Origin: Ectopseudomonas composti
GTDB taxonomy: Bacteria; Pseudomonadota; Gammaproteobacteria; Pseudomonadales; Pseudomonadaceae
Direction of reading: 5' to 3'
Assembly: GCF_900115475.1 (NCBI RefSeq)
Contig: NZ_FOWP01000004.1
Coordinates: 62,001-126,000 of the forward strand
DNA length: 64,000 nucleotides
Shown here in pieces: positions 8,425 to 18,529 of the stretch. Both the position numbers and the translations under genes were made by a program. The notes under the pieces are model-generated. The model saw nothing but the letters and a program-made list of their open reading frames with translations. It did not search any database and was not told the DNA's origin. Each line of letters opens with the position of its first letter. Position 1 is the stretch's first letter.

Positions 8425-9426
8425 TCAACGCCAACGGATTTGCCGCCAGGTGCTGCGCTCTTCGGCATTCTTGAACGTCCAGGCCACCAGGCGGCTCTGC
8501 TTCTGCCCTTGGGACATGCCGAGGATGCGTACCTCGGCAGCGCCGGCTTTGGCCAGCCAGCCCTGTAGCAACTCGACGTTGCTGCCTTTGGATACCAGGC
8601 TGCTGAACCACAGCACCTGCTCCGCCACTTGCGCGCTTTCGCTGGCCATGCGCTTGAGAAAGGCGGCTTCGCCACCCGGGCACCACAACTCTGCTGCCTG
8701 GCCGCCGAAGTTGAGCACCGGCAACTTGCGCTTGGGGTCGAGCTTGCCCAGGTTGCGCCACTTGCGCGTGCTGCCACTGCTGGCTTCATCGGCGCTGGCG
8801 TGAAAGGGCGGGTTGCACAGGGTCAGGTCGACTGCTTCGTTCGCCTGCAGCAGGCCGAGGAAGATGTGCTCGGCATTGGCCTGCTGGCGCAGTTCGATGC
8901 CGCCCGCCAACTGCGGGTTGGCCCTGACGATGGCGCGCGCGGAGGCCAATGCAGCGTCTGCGATGTCGGCCCCGAGAAACTGCCAGCCGTACTCGCAATG
9001 GCCGATCAGCGGATAGATGCAGTTGGCGCCGACACCGATATCCAGCGCGAGGATATTGGCGCCACGGGGTATCTGCCCATCGTTGTCGCTCGCCAGCAGA
9101 TCGGCAAGGTTGTGCAGGTAATCGGCGCGCCCTGGAATTGGCGGACACAGGTAGCCATCGGGGATATCCCAGTGGCGGATGCCGTAGTACTGCGCCAGCA
9201 GCGCGCGGTTGAACACCTTGACCGCCGCCGGGTTGGCGAAGTCGATGCTCGGCTTGCCATAGGGGTTGGTGATGACGAAACCGCCCAGCTCGGGGCTTGC
9301 CTTGATCAGCGCCGGGAAGTCATAACGCCCCTGATGGCGATTGCGCGGATGCAGCGCGCCCTTGGCCGGTGCGGTCTTCACCGCGGCGGGCGCGGGCTTG
9401 CGGGGGCGTTTCGGGGACTGGGGCAT
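8425..9426 (-). CDS. rlmF: RlmF, 23S rRNA (adenine1618-N6)-methyltransferase
   Basis: The 333-residue protein methylates A1618 of 23S rRNA using S-adenosylmethionine. The family signature [13 protein letters not shown] is near residue 25. The SAM-binding glycine motif [14 protein letters not shown] follows, and the catalytic NPPF motif (LCNPPFHAS) is in the second half. The Ala/Pro/Lys-rich first 25 residues are typical of Pseudomonas versions. I chose the ATG at 9426 ([11 protein letters not shown]); a frame open to 9498 adds 24 unconserved-looking residues. The gene is monocistronic and flanked on both sides by REP-like fragments. Confidence 0.93.
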   Translation of the reverse strand: MPQSPKRPRKPAPAAVKTAPAKGALHPRNRHQGRYDFPALIKASPELGGFVITNPYGKPSIDFANPAAVKVFNRALLAQYYGIRHWDIPDGYLCPPIPGRADYLHNLADLLASDNDGQIPRGANILALDIGVGANCIYPLIGHCEYGWQFLGADIADAALASARAIVRANPQLAGGIELRQQANAEHIFLGLLQANEAVDLTLCNPPFHASADEASSGSTRKWRNLGKLDPKRKLPVLNFGGQAAELWCPGGEAAFLKRMASESAQVAEQVLWFSSLVSKGSNVELLQGWLAKAGAAEVRILGMSQGQKQSRLVAWTFKNAEERSTWRQIRWR

Positions 9427-9506
9427 GAACGAGCTTCGGCGATTCGGGGTGCGGGATTTTCCCATAGTCGGGCTGGGCACGCACTGCATTCGGGACAAGG
9501 GAAGCT

Positions 9507-9523
9507 GGTGCGCGGCACCCTAC
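9507..9523. repeat. Partial REP-like unit
   Basis: GGTGCGCGGCACCCTAC is, on the minus strand, GTAGGGTGCCGCGCACC, a shortened relative of the GTAG-footed units at 8397 and 51579. It lies upstream of rlmF. Confidence 0.5.
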
Positions 9524-9570
9524 GTCCCCGGCGTTGCGATTGGTAGCCTGCGCGTGCGCACCGCAGACAC

Positions 9571-11403
9571 TCAGAGCGGAAAGATCAGCGGTACCAGCGC
9601 CACGCTGACGATCATCACCAGCAGGGTGAAGGGCACGCCGATGCGCACGAAGTCGCCGAAACGGTATTGGCCTGGCCCCAGCACCAGGGTGTTCACCGGC
9701 GAGGAGATCGGCGTCATGAAGGCGGCCGAGGCGGCCAGGGCCACAGTCATGGCGAAGGGCAGCGGCGAAACGCTCAGCGCTTGTGCGGTGGCGATGGCCA
9801 CCGGCGCCATCAGCACCGCCGTGGCGGTGTTGGAGATGAACAGGCCGATCACCGCGGTCAGGGCGAACAGGCTGGCGAGTATCAGCCTTGGGCTGGCATC
9901 GCCAAGACCGCTGACCAGTCCCTGCACCGCCAGCTCGACACCGCCAGTCTGTTGCAACGCCTGGGCGAAGGGCAGCATGCCGACGATGAGGATCAGCGTT
10001 GGCCAGTGAATGGCACGGTAGGCGCTATCCAGGTCGATGCAGCGAAACGCGCCCATCAACAGGCAGGCGATCAGTGCAGCCTGCACGTTGGGCACCAGGC
10101 CACTGACCATCAGCAGCACCATCACCGCCAGGCTGAGCAATGCGTAGGGTGCCTTGCGCGCAGCAGGTGCCACCTCGGCCACTTCCGCCGGCAGGCTGAG
10201 CACCAGAAAATCGCGGCTCAACCCCTGCAGGCGGTGGATGTCGCGCCAGGCGCCGGCCACCAACAAGGTGTCGGAGGCCTTGAGCTTTTCGTCCACCAGC
10301 ACGCCTTCCAGTGCCTGGCCCTGGCGGCGCAGGCCGACCACGTTGAGTTTGTGCCGCGAGCGAAAGCCCAGTTCCTGGATGGTCTTGCCTGGCAGTTGCG
10401 ATTCCGGCGGCAGCGCCACTTCGGCCAGGCCCAGCTCGTGGGCGTGCAGGCTGAAATACGAATGCGGCAGCGGCATGGGTTCCAGGCCCAATGCCTGGTA
10501 GCTGCCGAGCAGGCCGATGGTGGGGCTGGCGATGTCCACCAGCAGCACGTCGCCCGGCTCCAGCAGGGTATTACCGCTGGCCATCAGCAACAGGGTGCGC
10601 AGGCGCTGGCGGCGTTCGATGGCGATGACATTGATGCCATGTTCGCGGCGCAGTTGCAGTTCGTTGAGTACCTGATTGGCCAGAGGCGAGTCGGCGCGCA
10701 CCTGCAGGCGCCGCTCGCGTTCGCTCAGGCGATAGCGCTCGGCAAGGTCGGCCAGGGTCAGGCGTGGTGGCTCGGCGTTGCCATCGGCGTCGCTGCGTAC
10801 CAGCCAGCGGCGGGCGATCAGCATGTAGCCGACACCGAGCACCAGCACCGCCAGGCCGATGGGCGTGAGATCGAAAAAGCCAAAACCCTCCAGCCCGGCG
10901 CGGCGCAGTTCGGCATGCACCACCAGGTTCGGCGGCGTGGCCACCAGCGTCAGCATGCCGCTGATCAGCCCGGCGAAGGCCAGGGGCATCATCAGTCGCG
11001 CCGGGGCGATGCGCAGGCGTGCCGCCACACCGAGCACCACGGGGATGAAGATCGCCACCACGCCGGTGGAACTCATCACCGAACCGAGGCCTGCCACTGC
11101 CAGCATCAGCAGGATCAACAGGCGCGTCTCACTGCTGCCGGCCTTGGCCACCAGCCAGTCGCCGAGGCGGTAGGCGATGCCAGTGCGCACCAGGCCGTCG
11201 CCGATGATGAACAGCGCAGCGATGAGAATGACGTTGGCGTCGCTGAAGCCGGCCAGGGTCTGCTGCAGGTCGAGCACACCGGTCAGCGGCAGGGCGACCA
11301 GCACCAGCAGGGCGACCACGTCCATGCGTGGCTTGCCGATGATGAAGAGGGTGACGGCGCCGGCCAGCAGGCCGAGCACCCAGAGCAGATCAGGATTCAT
11401 CAT
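9571..11403 (-). CDS. DASS/SLC13-type permease with two RCK_C (TrkA-C) domains
   Basis: This 610-residue inner-membrane carrier has the divalent anion:Na+ symporter layout with a soluble insert. Roughly five helices come first (LFIIGKPRMDVVALL through the LTLVATPPNLVVHAEL hairpin). Two TrkA-C/RCK_C-type domains follow at about residues 215-300 and 310-390 (PLANQVLNELQLR, SQLPGKTIQELGFR). A second helical bundle completes the carrier, with FISNTATAVLMAPVAI and MTPISSPVNTLVLG. Relatives carry sulfate or dicarboxylates, and the RCK_C domains suggest control by a small ligand. Two consecutive ATG codons lie at the start, so 11400 is equally possible. Transcription runs toward rlmF. Confidence 0.88.
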   Translation of the reverse strand: MMNPDLLWVLGLLAGAVTLFIIGKPRMDVVALLVLVALPLTGVLDLQQTLAGFSDANVILIAALFIIGDGLVRTGIAYRLGDWLVAKAGSSETRLLILLMLAVAGLGSVMSSTGVVAIFIPVVLGVAARLRIAPARLMMPLAFAGLISGMLTLVATPPNLVVHAELRRAGLEGFGFFDLTPIGLAVLVLGVGYMLIARRWLVRSDADGNAEPPRLTLADLAERYRLSERERRLQVRADSPLANQVLNELQLRREHGINVIAIERRQRLRTLLLMASGNTLLEPGDVLLVDIASPTIGLLGSYQALGLEPMPLPHSYFSLHAHELGLAEVALPPESQLPGKTIQELGFRSRHKLNVVGLRRQGQALEGVLVDEKLKASDTLLVAGAWRDIHRLQGLSRDFLVLSLPAEVAEVAPAARKAPYALLSLAVMVLLMVSGLVPNVQAALIACLLMGAFRCIDLDSAYRAIHWPTLILIVGMLPFAQALQQTGGVELAVQGLVSGLGDASPRLILASLFALTAVIGLFISNTATAVLMAPVAIATAQALSVSPLPFAMTVALAASAAFMTPISSPVNTLVLGPGQYRFGDFVRIGVPFTLLVMIVSVALVPLIFPL

Positions 11404-11432
11404 GCTTCCCAGAAAGTATGGGAGCGATTATC

Positions 11433-11729
11433 TCAGGGATAACCGAGCGTGGTTTTGATCTGCTGCAGGTTGGCGGCGATCCAGCGTTTGTCGATCGGCC
11501 CCCAATCGCGAATCTGGTAGTGACCGGCGTTATTGCGTTCGCCCTGGTTCTGCTCGAACTGGCAGTCGATATCCAGCTCGGCCAGTGCGGCGAGGGTGTC
11601 CTGTGCGGTGCGCCGTGGCATACCGGTGGCGTCCATCAGCGCCGGCACGCTGACGGCCTGGCCGCTGTCGATCAGCCAGGCTACGTAAAGGCGGCGGTAG
11701 AAACTGGTGCGGGTCTTGCTCGTCTGCAT
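11433..11729 (-). CDS. Small winged helix-turn-helix protein (HTH_43-like)
   Basis: The 98-residue product starts MQTSKTRTSFYRRLYVAWLI. The segment SVPALMDATGMPRRTAQDTLAALAEL reads as a helix-turn-helix and the remainder (HYQIRDWGPIDKRW) as the wing. It resembles the short winged-helix family common in Pseudomonas. It sits 30 bases upstream of the RCK_C permease and 36 bases downstream of the nhaD gene on the same strand, so it may be cotranscribed with them and may regulate them. The length fits a whole small regulator. DNA targets are unknown. Confidence 0.8.
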   Translation of the reverse strand: MQTSKTRTSFYRRLYVAWLIDSGQAVSVPALMDATGMPRRTAQDTLAALAELDIDCQFEQNQGERNNAGHYQIRDWGPIDKRWIAANLQQIKTTLGYP

Positions 11730-11765
11730 GCTGACTCCCTGTACGGTTCCGAGCGCCGCACCGGG

Positions 11766-13142
11766 TCAGGCGGCGAACATCAGGATGTAGGTGGCGGCGC
11801 CGGCCAGGTAGCCGATGAAGGCCAGGCCGGTGATCCTCTTCAGATACCAGATGAAGTTGATCTTCTCCATGCCCATGGCAGCCACACCCGCCGCCGAACC
11901 GATGATCAGGCAGCTGCCGCCGGTGCCGGCGCAGTAGGCGAGCATTTCCCAGAAGTTGCCATCGACCACGAAGTTGCGCAGCCATGGCAGTTCGTCAGCG
12001 GCCGCCGTGGCCAGGGTTTCGGGGCTGATCAGCGGATACATCTTCATGGCACCGGCGACCATCGGCACGTTGTCCACCACGGCCGAGAGCATGCCGATGG
12101 AGATGGCGATGCTGTAGATGTTGCCCAGGCTGTCCTTGAGCAAGGTGGCCACCTGAATCAGGTGACCGGCGCTGGACAGCGCGGAAACCGCGAGCAGGAT
12201 GCCGAGGAAGAACAGCACGCTGGTGATGTCGATACGGCGCAACACGCCGACCACCGACAGCGGGTCCTTCTCTTCGCTGTTCTTGCTGCGGTGGATGATC
12301 TCGGTGGTGATCCACAGCAGGCTGAGGCCGAAGAGGATTCCCATGTACGGTGGCAGGTGAGTGATGGTCTTGAAGATCGGCACGAAGATCAGTGCACCCA
12401 GGCCCAGGCCGAACACCAGGTTGCGTTCGAACGGCGTGGTCGGGTCGCGGCGGCTCTCGCTGCTTTCCTTGATGCGCGGTTCGGCCACTTCGCCCTTGAG
12501 GCGAAAACTCATGATCAGCAGCGGCACCAGCAGGCAGACCAGGCTGGGCAGGAACAGCTTGACGATGATGCCGGTGGCGGTGACCTGATTGCCGATCCAC
12601 AGCATGGTGGTGGTGACGTCGCCGATCGGCGACCAGGCACCGCCGGCATTGGCGGCGATGACCACGATGCCGGCATAGAACCAACGCTCGTGCCGGTCGG
12701 CGATCAGTTTGCGCAGCAACGAGATCATCACGATGGTGGTGGCCAGGTTGTCCAGTGCCGAGGACAGGAAGAAGGTAATCAGCCCCACCAGCCACAGCAG
12801 GTGCACGCGCTTGTGCGTGCGGATACGGTCGGTGATGACCTTGAAGCCCTCGTGGGCATCGATCAGTTCGACGATGGTCATCGCGCCCATCAGGAAGAAC
12901 AGGATTTCGGAGATTTCACCGAGGTGATGACGCAGCTCCTCGACCACGTGATGGGTGTTGGTGCTGGAGCCGGCGGTCCCGGTGCCGAGCATTGGCAGAA
13001 TGCTGTCTGCGCCGAGAACCAGCAGGGTCCAGGCGATCACGGCAGTGAGCAGTGCGGAAGCTGCCTTGTCGATTTTTAACGGATGTTCGAGTGCAATACA
13101 CAGGTAGCCGAGGATGAAGACGAGTGCCATCAACGCATACAT
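11766..13142 (-). CDS. nhaD: NhaD-type Na+/H+ antiporter
   Basis: The 458-residue inner-membrane protein has about 12 helices and family motifs in order: FFLMGAMTIVELIDAHEGF, LLWLVGLITFFLSSALDNL, ANAGGAWSPIGDVTTTMLWI and, near the end, YCAGTGGSCLIIGSAAGVAAMG. NhaD exports Na+ or Li+ in exchange for protons and supports growth at alkaline pH or high salt. It is upstream of the winged-helix gene and about 190 bases downstream of nhaC on the same strand. Four cation or anion carriers in a row suggest a salt- or pH-related locus, which is inference. Confidence 0.93.
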   Translation of the reverse strand: MYALMALVFILGYLCIALEHPLKIDKAASALLTAVIAWTLLVLGADSILPMLGTGTAGSSTNTHHVVEELRHHLGEISEILFFLMGAMTIVELIDAHEGFKVITDRIRTHKRVHLLWLVGLITFFLSSALDNLATTIVMISLLRKLIADRHERWFYAGIVVIAANAGGAWSPIGDVTTTMLWIGNQVTATGIIVKLFLPSLVCLLVPLLIMSFRLKGEVAEPRIKESSESRRDPTTPFERNLVFGLGLGALIFVPIFKTITHLPPYMGILFGLSLLWITTEIIHRSKNSEEKDPLSVVGVLRRIDITSVLFFLGILLAVSALSSAGHLIQVATLLKDSLGNIYSIAISIGMLSAVVDNVPMVAGAMKMYPLISPETLATAAADELPWLRNFVVDGNFWEMLAYCAGTGGSCLIIGSAAGVAAMGMEKINFIWYLKRITGLAFIGYLAGAATYILMFAA

Positions 13143-13292
13143 GGTCGGAGTTCCGCTCTGATTTTTATTGGTAGTGACGTGCCGGAGGATTGCTGTCAGG
13201 CGGGTGAAGATGCCTGAAACAATTGGAAAAAGGGAAGGTTTTTATAGCGAAACGGGCAAAGGCAGGAGCATTTCGCTACCTGATGAGAATAG

Positions 13293-13318
13293 TCGGGCCG
13301 GCGCGCTGGCTGGCCCGA
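13293..13318 (-). terminator. GC-rich stem-loop downstream of nhaC
   Basis: Ten-base arms TCGGGCCGGC and GCTGGCCCGA, with one G-U-type mismatch, enclose a six-base loop just past the nhaC stop. There is no clear T-tract, so termination is only likely. Confidence 0.4.
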
Positions 13319-13330
13319 ACGAAGCCGAGG

Positions 13331-14761
13331 TCAGACGGAGGTCAGCGCCTTGGGTGGCAGCAAGTAGGCCAGAGCGATGGCCATCACCGGCATGAGCAGG
13401 TTGAAGAAGCAATACGGCAGGTAGCTCAGTGTCGCCACGCCCAGTGTGGCGGCCATGTAGGCGCCGCAGGTGTTCCAGGGCACCAGCACCGAGGTCAGGG
13501 TGCCGCCGTCTTCCAGCGCCCGTGACAGGCTGGTCGGCGCCAGGCCGCGTTTCTCGTATTCGGCGCGGTACATACGGCCTGGCAGTACCAGGGCGATGTA
13601 CTGGTCGGCGGTGATGACGTTGGTGCCGATGGTGGTGGTAATGGTGCTAGCGACCAGGCCGCTGTCGCTGCGTACCAGACGCAGGGCGCTCTGCAACAGG
13701 CGCTGCAGCAGGCCGAGGCGCTCCAGTACGCCGCCAAAGCACATGGCGCAGATGATCAACCACACGGTGGTGAGCATGCTGGCCATGCCGCCCTTGGACA
13801 GCAGGCCATCGAGTTCGGCGTTGCCACTGGCCGACTCATAGCCGGCGAACAGCGCAGTCCATACCGTTTTCAGCGGCGCCAGTGCGCCGACCGCCGGGTC
13901 GCTCAGGCGCGCCATCACCTCTGGCTGGAACACTATGGCGAATACGGCGCCGAGCAGGGCAGCGAGAAACACCGCCGGAAAAGCGGCCCACTGGCGTACC
14001 GCGAGCAGCAGCAGGAAGGCCACCGGCAATAGCAGGTGCCAGCCCAGGTTGAACTGCGCTTCCAGCGCCGTCAGCACCTCGACGATACGTCCGGTGTCGT
14101 GCTCGGCGCTGGCCTGCTGGCCGAGGGTGAAGAAGATCACCAGCGTGATCAGCAGTGCTGGCACCGTAGTACGCAGCATGTTGCGAATATGCGCGAACAG
14201 GTCGGCGCCGGCGGCGGCTGGCGCCAGGTTGGTGGTGTCCGACAGTGGCGATAGCTTGTCGCCGAAATAGGCGCCGGAAATGATCGCCCCGGCGGTGATC
14301 GCCGGGTCCAGTCCCAGGCCGGCTGCCACGCCCATCAGGCCGATGCCCAGGGTGCCGGCCACCGTCCAGGAACTGCCGATGGACAGCGCGGTGAGCGCGC
14401 AGATCAGGCAACTGGTGAGGTAGAAGTACTCGGCGCTGATCAGCTTCAGGCCCAGCCAGATCATGGTCGGCACCGTGCCGGCGAGAATCCAGGTGCCGAT
14501 CAGCGCACCGACCGCGAGCAGAATCAGGTTGGCCTTCATCGCCATATGGATGCCGGCAAGTATGCCCTCCTCGATCTCAGCCCAGCGCAGGCCATTCTTC
14601 AGGCCGACCAGGCCGGCGACGAAGGCGGCGCTCATCAGGGCGATCTGGTTCGGGCCGCTGGAGGAGCTGTCGCCGAACAGATAAACGGAGAGGCTGAGCA
14701 GCACGACGAGTACGCCAATCGGTAGCAACGCGTCGAGCAGGGAAGGGGAGCGGGCAGTCAT
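13331..14761 (-). CDS. nhaC: NhaC-family Na+/H+ antiporter
   Basis: The 476-residue polytopic protein has the NhaC signature region SIGSSWTVAGTLGIGLMGVA, followed by GAIISGAYFGDKLSPLSDTTNLAPA and a late NVITADQYIALVLPG segment. It exchanges Na+ for H+ across the inner membrane. Some relatives instead exchange organic ions such as malate and lactate, and that cannot be excluded. I start at the ATG at 14761 (MTARSPSLL), because an ATG nine codons earlier adds a polar tail. The gene is transcribed toward nhaD. Confidence 0.9.
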   Translation of the reverse strand: MTARSPSLLDALLPIGVLVVLLSLSVYLFGDSSSSGPNQIALMSAAFVAGLVGLKNGLRWAEIEEGILAGIHMAMKANLILLAVGALIGTWILAGTVPTMIWLGLKLISAEYFYLTSCLICALTALSIGSSWTVAGTLGIGLMGVAAGLGLDPAITAGAIISGAYFGDKLSPLSDTTNLAPAAAGADLFAHIRNMLRTTVPALLITLVIFFTLGQQASAEHDTGRIVEVLTALEAQFNLGWHLLLPVAFLLLLAVRQWAAFPAVFLAALLGAVFAIVFQPEVMARLSDPAVGALAPLKTVWTALFAGYESASGNAELDGLLSKGGMASMLTTVWLIICAMCFGGVLERLGLLQRLLQSALRLVRSDSGLVASTITTTIGTNVITADQYIALVLPGRMYRAEYEKRGLAPTSLSRALEDGGTLTSVLVPWNTCGAYMAATLGVATLSYLPYCFFNLLMPVMAIALAYLLPPKALTSV

Positions 14762-14880
14762 GGGTGTTCCGGGTAATCGATCAAACAAGGGGTAGAGGCC
14801 TGGGAGGCGCTCTCCATAGAAGGTCAGGTGTGTTATCGGGCGTGCTTTGCGAGGGCGGCTCAGTTGAGGCGCAGTACCGA

Positions 14881-14903
14881 TGGTGGGCTGAAGCCCACCC
14901 TAC
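14881..14903. repeat. GTAG-footed REP-like palindrome
   Basis: On the minus strand the unit reads GTAGGGTGGGCTTCAGCCCA and continues CCA, with a 7-base stem (TGGGCT/AGCCCA) around a short loop. It shares the foot and layout of the unit at 17894 but has a different stem. Confidence 0.65.
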
Positions 14904-14925
14904 GAGCTGTGCTGAAGCCCTTCCC

Positions 14926-14959
14926 ACAAAAAACAAACCCGCGCCGGTTAGGGCGCGGG
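14926..14959 (-). terminator. Rho-independent terminator of valS
   Basis: On the minus strand an 8-base perfect stem CCCGCGCC/GGCGCGGG with a 5-base loop is followed by TTTGTTTTTTG. It lies about 20 bases past the valS stop. Confidence 0.9.
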
Positions 14960-14980
14960 CCTGTGGGTGCTGCGCAGTGA

Positions 14981-17812
14981 TCAGAGTGCGGCGATCTTGC
15001 CGCGCTGCTCGACCATCTTGCTCAGGGCCTGTTCGGCCTCTGCCAGTTTGGCGCGTTCCTTCTCCAGCACTTCGGCAGGGGCCTTGGCGACGAAGCCTTG
15101 GTTGCTCAGCTTGCCGCCGACGCGCTGCACTTCGGCTTCCAGACGACCGATTTCCTTGTCCAGGCGCGCCAGTTCGGCGTCCTTGTCGATCAGCCCGGCC
15201 ATCGGCACCAGCACTTCCATCTCGCCCACCAGGGTGGTGGCGGACATTGGCGCTTCTTCGGAGGCCTCCAGCACGCGCACCGACTCCAGCTTGGCCAGCT
15301 TGCTCAGCAGTGGCTCGAAGTCGGCCAGGCGGCGCAAGTCTTCGGCACTGGCGTTGGCGACGATGATGTCGATGCGCTTGGCCATGGAGATCTTCATCTC
15401 GCCACGGATCTGGCGCACGCCGAGCATCAGTTGCTTGACCCACTCGATGTCACCTTCGGCGGCGGCGTCGATGCGGCTCTCATTGGCCACCGGCCAGGGT
15501 TGCAGCATCAGGGTTTCGCCCTGCACGCCGGCCTGGGCCTTGATGCGCTGCCAGATTTCTTCGGTGATGAAGGGCATGAACGGGTGAGCCAGGCGCAGGA
15601 TCACTTCCAGCACGCGCACCAGGGTACGGCGGGTGCCGCGCTGGCGCTCGATGGGCGCGTTCTCGTCCCACAGTACGGGCTTGACCAACTCCAGGTACCA
15701 GGCGCAGTACTCGTCCCAGATGAACTCGTACAGGGTTTGCGCCGCCAGGTCGAAGCGGAAGGCATCGAGGTGACGGGTGACGTCGGCCTCAGTGCGCTGC
15801 AGGGCGGAGATGATCCAGCGATCTACCGGGGACAGCTCGACTGCCTCGCCATTGATGCCGGTGTCCTTGTCATCGGTGTTCTCGATAACGAAGTTGGCGG
15901 CGTTCCACAGCTTGTTGCAGAAGTTGCGGTAACCCTCGACGCGGCCCATGTCGAACTTGATGTCGCGGCCGGTGGAGGCCAGCGCCAGGTTGGTGAAGCG
16001 CAGGGCGTCGGTACCGTAGGCGGCGATGCCGTCGGGGAATTCGGCGCGGGTCTGTTTGGCGATCTTCTCGGCCAGCTTGGGCTGCATCATGCCGCTGGTG
16101 CGTTTGGCCACCAGCGATTCGAGGTCGATGCCGTCGACGATGTCCAGCGGGTCGAGCACGTTGCCCTTGGACTTGGACATCTTCTGGCCCTGGCCATCAC
16201 GTACCAGGCCGTGCACGTACACGGTCTTGAACGGAATCTGCCCGGTCAGGTGGGTCGACAGCATGATCATCCGGGCGACCCAGAAGAAGATGATGTCGAA
16301 GCCGGTGACCAGCACGTCGGTCGGGTGGAAGGTCTTGAGGAAATCGGTCTGCTGCGGCCAGCCGAGTGTGGAGAAGGTCCACAGGCCGGAGCTGAACCAG
16401 GTGTCCAGCACGTCTTCGTCCTGGCGCAGGTTGGCGTCGCCGAGGTTGTGCTTGGCACGGACTTCCGCCTCGTCACGTCCGACATAGACGTTGCCGGCGT
16501 CGTCGTACCAGGCCGGAATGCGGTGGCCCCACCAGAGCTGACGGCTGATGCACCAGTCCTGAATGTCACGCATCCAGCTGAAGTACATGTTCTCGTACTG
16601 CTTGGGCACGAACTGGATTTCGCCACTCTCGACCACGGCGATGGCCTTCTCGGCCAGCGGTTTGGTGGAGACGTACCACTGGTCGGTCAGCCACGGCTCG
16701 ATCACGGTGCCGGAACGGTCGCCTTTCGGCACTTTCAGCGCGTGATCTTCGATTTTTTCCAGCAGGCCGGCGGCGTCGAATGCCGCGACGATCTGCTTGC
16801 GCGCGACGAAGCGGTCGAGGCCTGCGTACTCGGCCGGCAGGCTGCCGTCGATCTCGGCGTTGACGCTGCCGTCGATATTGAACACCTGGGCCTGAGCCAG
16901 CACCGCAGCGTTCTTGTCGAAGATGTTGATCAGCGGCAGGTTGTGGCGTTTGCCCACTTCATAGTCGTTGAAGTCGTGCGCCGGGGTGATCTTCACGCAG
17001 CCGGTGCCGAACTCGGGGTCGCAGTAGTCGTCGGCGATGATCGGAATACGGCGGCCCAGCAACGGCAGTTCGACGAAGCTGCCGATCAGCGCCTTGTAGC
17101 GCTCGTCTTCCGGGTGCACGGCCACGGCGCTGTCGCCGAGCATGGTTTCCGGGCGGGTGGTGGCGACGATCAGGTAATCATTGCCTTCAGCGGTCTTCTT
17201 GCCGTCGGCCAGCGGGTAGCGCAGGTTCCACAGCGAGCCTTTCTCGTCGTGGTTTTCCACTTCGAGGTCGGAGATGGCGGTGTGGAACTTGGTGTCCCAG
17301 TTGACCAGGCGCTTGCCGCGATAGATCAGACCGTCCTCGTGCAGGCGCACGAAGGCTTCTTTCACGGCTTCGGACAGGCCGTCGTCCATGGTGAAGCGCT
17401 CGCGCGACCAGTCCACCGAGCTGCCCAGGCGGCGAATCTGCCGGGTGATGGTGCCACCGGACTGCTCCTTCCATTCCCAGACTTTTTCCAGGAATTTCTC
17501 GCGGCCCAGGTCGTGGCGGCCAATGCCGTCGGCGGCCAGCTGACGCTCGACCACCATCTGCGTGGCGATGCCCGCGTGGTCGGTGCCTGGCTGCCACAGG
17601 GTGTTGCGGCCCTGCATGCGGCGGAAGCGGATCAGCGCATCCATGATCGAGTTGTTGAAGCCGTGGCCCATGTGCAGGCTGCCGGTGACGTTCGGCGGCG
17701 GGATCATGATGGTGTAAGGCTCACCCGAGCCCTGCGGGGCGAAGTAGCCCTTGGCTTCCCAGTTCTGGTACAGGGCGGTTTCAATGGCGTGCGGCTGGTA
17801 GGTCTTGTCCAT
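14981..17812 (-). CDS. valS: Valyl-tRNA synthetase
   Basis: The 943-residue class I synthetase charges tRNA-Val. The ATP-binding HMGH (HIGH) motif is at 47-50 in [16 protein letters not shown] large CP1 editing domain follows, with [20 protein letters not shown]. The KMSKS motif is exact at 544-548, then come the anticodon-binding domain and the C-terminal coiled coil ([18 protein letters not shown]). The start at [11 protein letters not shown] matches the family; the open frame continues 58 codons upstream through repeat DNA and is not used. A TATACT -10-like hexamer lies 42 bases before the start. A good terminator follows. The gene order valS, unknown, holC, pepA is reversed on the minus strand. 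Confidence 0.97.
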   Translation of the reverse strand: MDKTYQPHAIETALYQNWEAKGYFAPQGSGEPYTIMIPPPNVTGSLHMGHGFNNSIMDALIRFRRMQGRNTLWQPGTDHAGIATQMVVERQLAADGIGRHDLGREKFLEKVWEWKEQSGGTITRQIRRLGSSVDWSRERFTMDDGLSEAVKEAFVRLHEDGLIYRGKRLVNWDTKFHTAISDLEVENHDEKGSLWNLRYPLADGKKTAEGNDYLIVATTRPETMLGDSAVAVHPEDERYKALIGSFVELPLLGRRIPIIADDYCDPEFGTGCVKITPAHDFNDYEVGKRHNLPLINIFDKNAAVLAQAQVFNIDGSVNAEIDGSLPAEYAGLDRFVARKQIVAAFDAAGLLEKIEDHALKVPKGDRSGTVIEPWLTDQWYVSTKPLAEKAIAVVESGEIQFVPKQYENMYFSWMRDIQDWCISRQLWWGHRIPAWYDDAGNVYVGRDEAEVRAKHNLGDANLRQDEDVLDTWFSSGLWTFSTLGWPQQTDFLKTFHPTDVLVTGFDIIFFWVARMIMLSTHLTGQIPFKTVYVHGLVRDGQGQKMSKSKGNVLDPLDIVDGIDLESLVAKRTSGMMQPKLAEKIAKQTRAEFPDGIAAYGTDALRFTNLALASTGRDIKFDMGRVEGYRNFCNKLWNAANFVIENTDDKDTGINGEAVELSPVDRWIISALQRTEADVTRHLDAFRFDLAAQTLYEFIWDEYCAWYLELVKPVLWDENAPIERQRGTRRTLVRVLEVILRLAHPFMPFITEEIWQRIKAQAGVQGETLMLQPWPVANESRIDAAAEGDIEWVKQLMLGVRQIRGEMKISMAKRIDIIVANASAEDLRRLADFEPLLSKLAKLESVRVLEASEEAPMSATTLVGEMEVLVPMAGLIDKDAELARLDKEIGRLEAEVQRVGGKLSNQGFVAKAPAEVLEKERAKLAEAEQALSKMVEQRGKIAAL

Positions 17813-17893
17813 GCGCGGCGGGACCCTTTGACGGCTGATCGGAAAAGCCGACAAGTATAACGGGGATGGCCCTTGTGGCGTAAGGGCAGAACT

Positions 17894-17914
17894 GTAGGGC
17901 GGGTGCAACCCGCC
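17894..17914. repeat. GTAG-footed REP-like palindrome
   Basis: The unit begins GTAGGGCGGGTGCAACCCGC, with a 7-base stem GGCGGGT/ACCCGCC around GCA. It lies upstream of valS. Confidence 0.65.
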
Positions 17915-17943
17915 ATCTGCAGGCTGGCCAGCGAGCAGATGCA

Positions 17944-17962
17944 CAAAAGCCCCGCTCGGGGC
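17944..17962 (-). terminator. Rho-independent terminator after the holC-linked unknown gene
   Basis: On the minus strand GCCCCG-AG-CGGGGC is followed by TTTTGTG. A second stem (CGCCCCAAG at 17992-18000 with CTTGGGGCG at 18016-18024) lies between it and the gene end, so two stem-loops close this unit. Confidence 0.75.
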
Positions 17963-18031
17963 GCAGCGATTGATCTTGGGTGTCAAGCATTCGCCCCAAG
18001 GTGGGGCTCCTGCAGCTTGGGGCGGCTTCGT

Positions 18032-18469
18032 CTATTTGCGCGGCGGAAGCAGGCGCGGCAGGCGGGCTTCGAGGCGGCGCTTGAGTTCGGCCTCGATCTG
18101 CGGCACGAAATCGTCGATCACGTCCTGCAGGATCAGTTGCGCAGCGGCGCGTAGCTCGCCACTCAGGTGCTGCAGATCGCGGGCGCTGTCGTGCAGGCGC
18201 GGCTCGATGCGTTCGCGCAGCGGGCTCGGGGCGGCTGCGCTTGCGGCGGGTTGCGCTGGGGCGGCAGGCTTGGGTGACGACGGCGTGTGGAAGGGCGGCG
18301 GCGGACCAGGCGGCGCGCTGACGATATCGGACAGCACCGGAATGCTATCCGGATCGAGCGAATCGATCAGCAGCGGTGGCTCGTGGCTGTCGTCACCCAG
18401 CAGTTCGCGAATCGACTCCAGGTCGTGCAGCAACTGCGCAGGTTTTTGTGGCGGCTTGGGGGTGTCCAT
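18032..18469 (-). CDS. Conserved unknown protein between holC and valS
   Basis: The 145-residue acidic product has three parts. The N-terminus is helical (QLLHDLESIRELLGD). A Pro/Ala-rich linker at about 50-85 (PPGPPPPFHTP, PAAPAQPAAS) looks disordered. The C-terminus is amphipathic (DLQHLSGELRAAAQLILQD, then IEAELKRRLEARLPRL). No signal peptide or membrane segment is visible. I do not recognise a functional family. From memory Pseudomonas genomes keep a similar gene at this place between holC and valS, so a link to one of them is possible but unproven. It follows holC by 60 bases on the same strand. Confidence 0.8.
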   Translation of the reverse strand: MDTPKPPQKPAQLLHDLESIRELLGDDSHEPPLLIDSLDPDSIPVLSDIVSAPPGPPPPFHTPSSPKPAAPAQPAASAAAPSPLRERIEPRLHDSARDLQHLSGELRAAAQLILQDVIDDFVPQIEAELKRRLEARLPRLLPPRK

Positions 18470-18529
18470 GATTATCGGCGCAGCGAGAAATTGGGCGGGA
18501 GTGACTTGTGTTGTGAGCGTGCACGGACA

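Noticed and set aside
9667..11442. Long plus-strand open frame of 591 codons opposite the RCK_C permease
   Set aside because: It is the antisense shadow of a clear transporter gene. Its product is low-complexity His/Gln/Gly-rich with no family match, as expected in GC-rich DNA.
17854..17859. valS promoter
   Set aside because: A TATACT hexamer is well placed, but no -35 hexamer of reasonable quality is found at 16-18 bases, so it is not listed as a feature.
15098..17860. 920-codon plus-strand open frame opposite valS
   Set aside because: ValS on the minus strand has every synthetase motif; the plus frame is an antisense artefact without recognisable domains.
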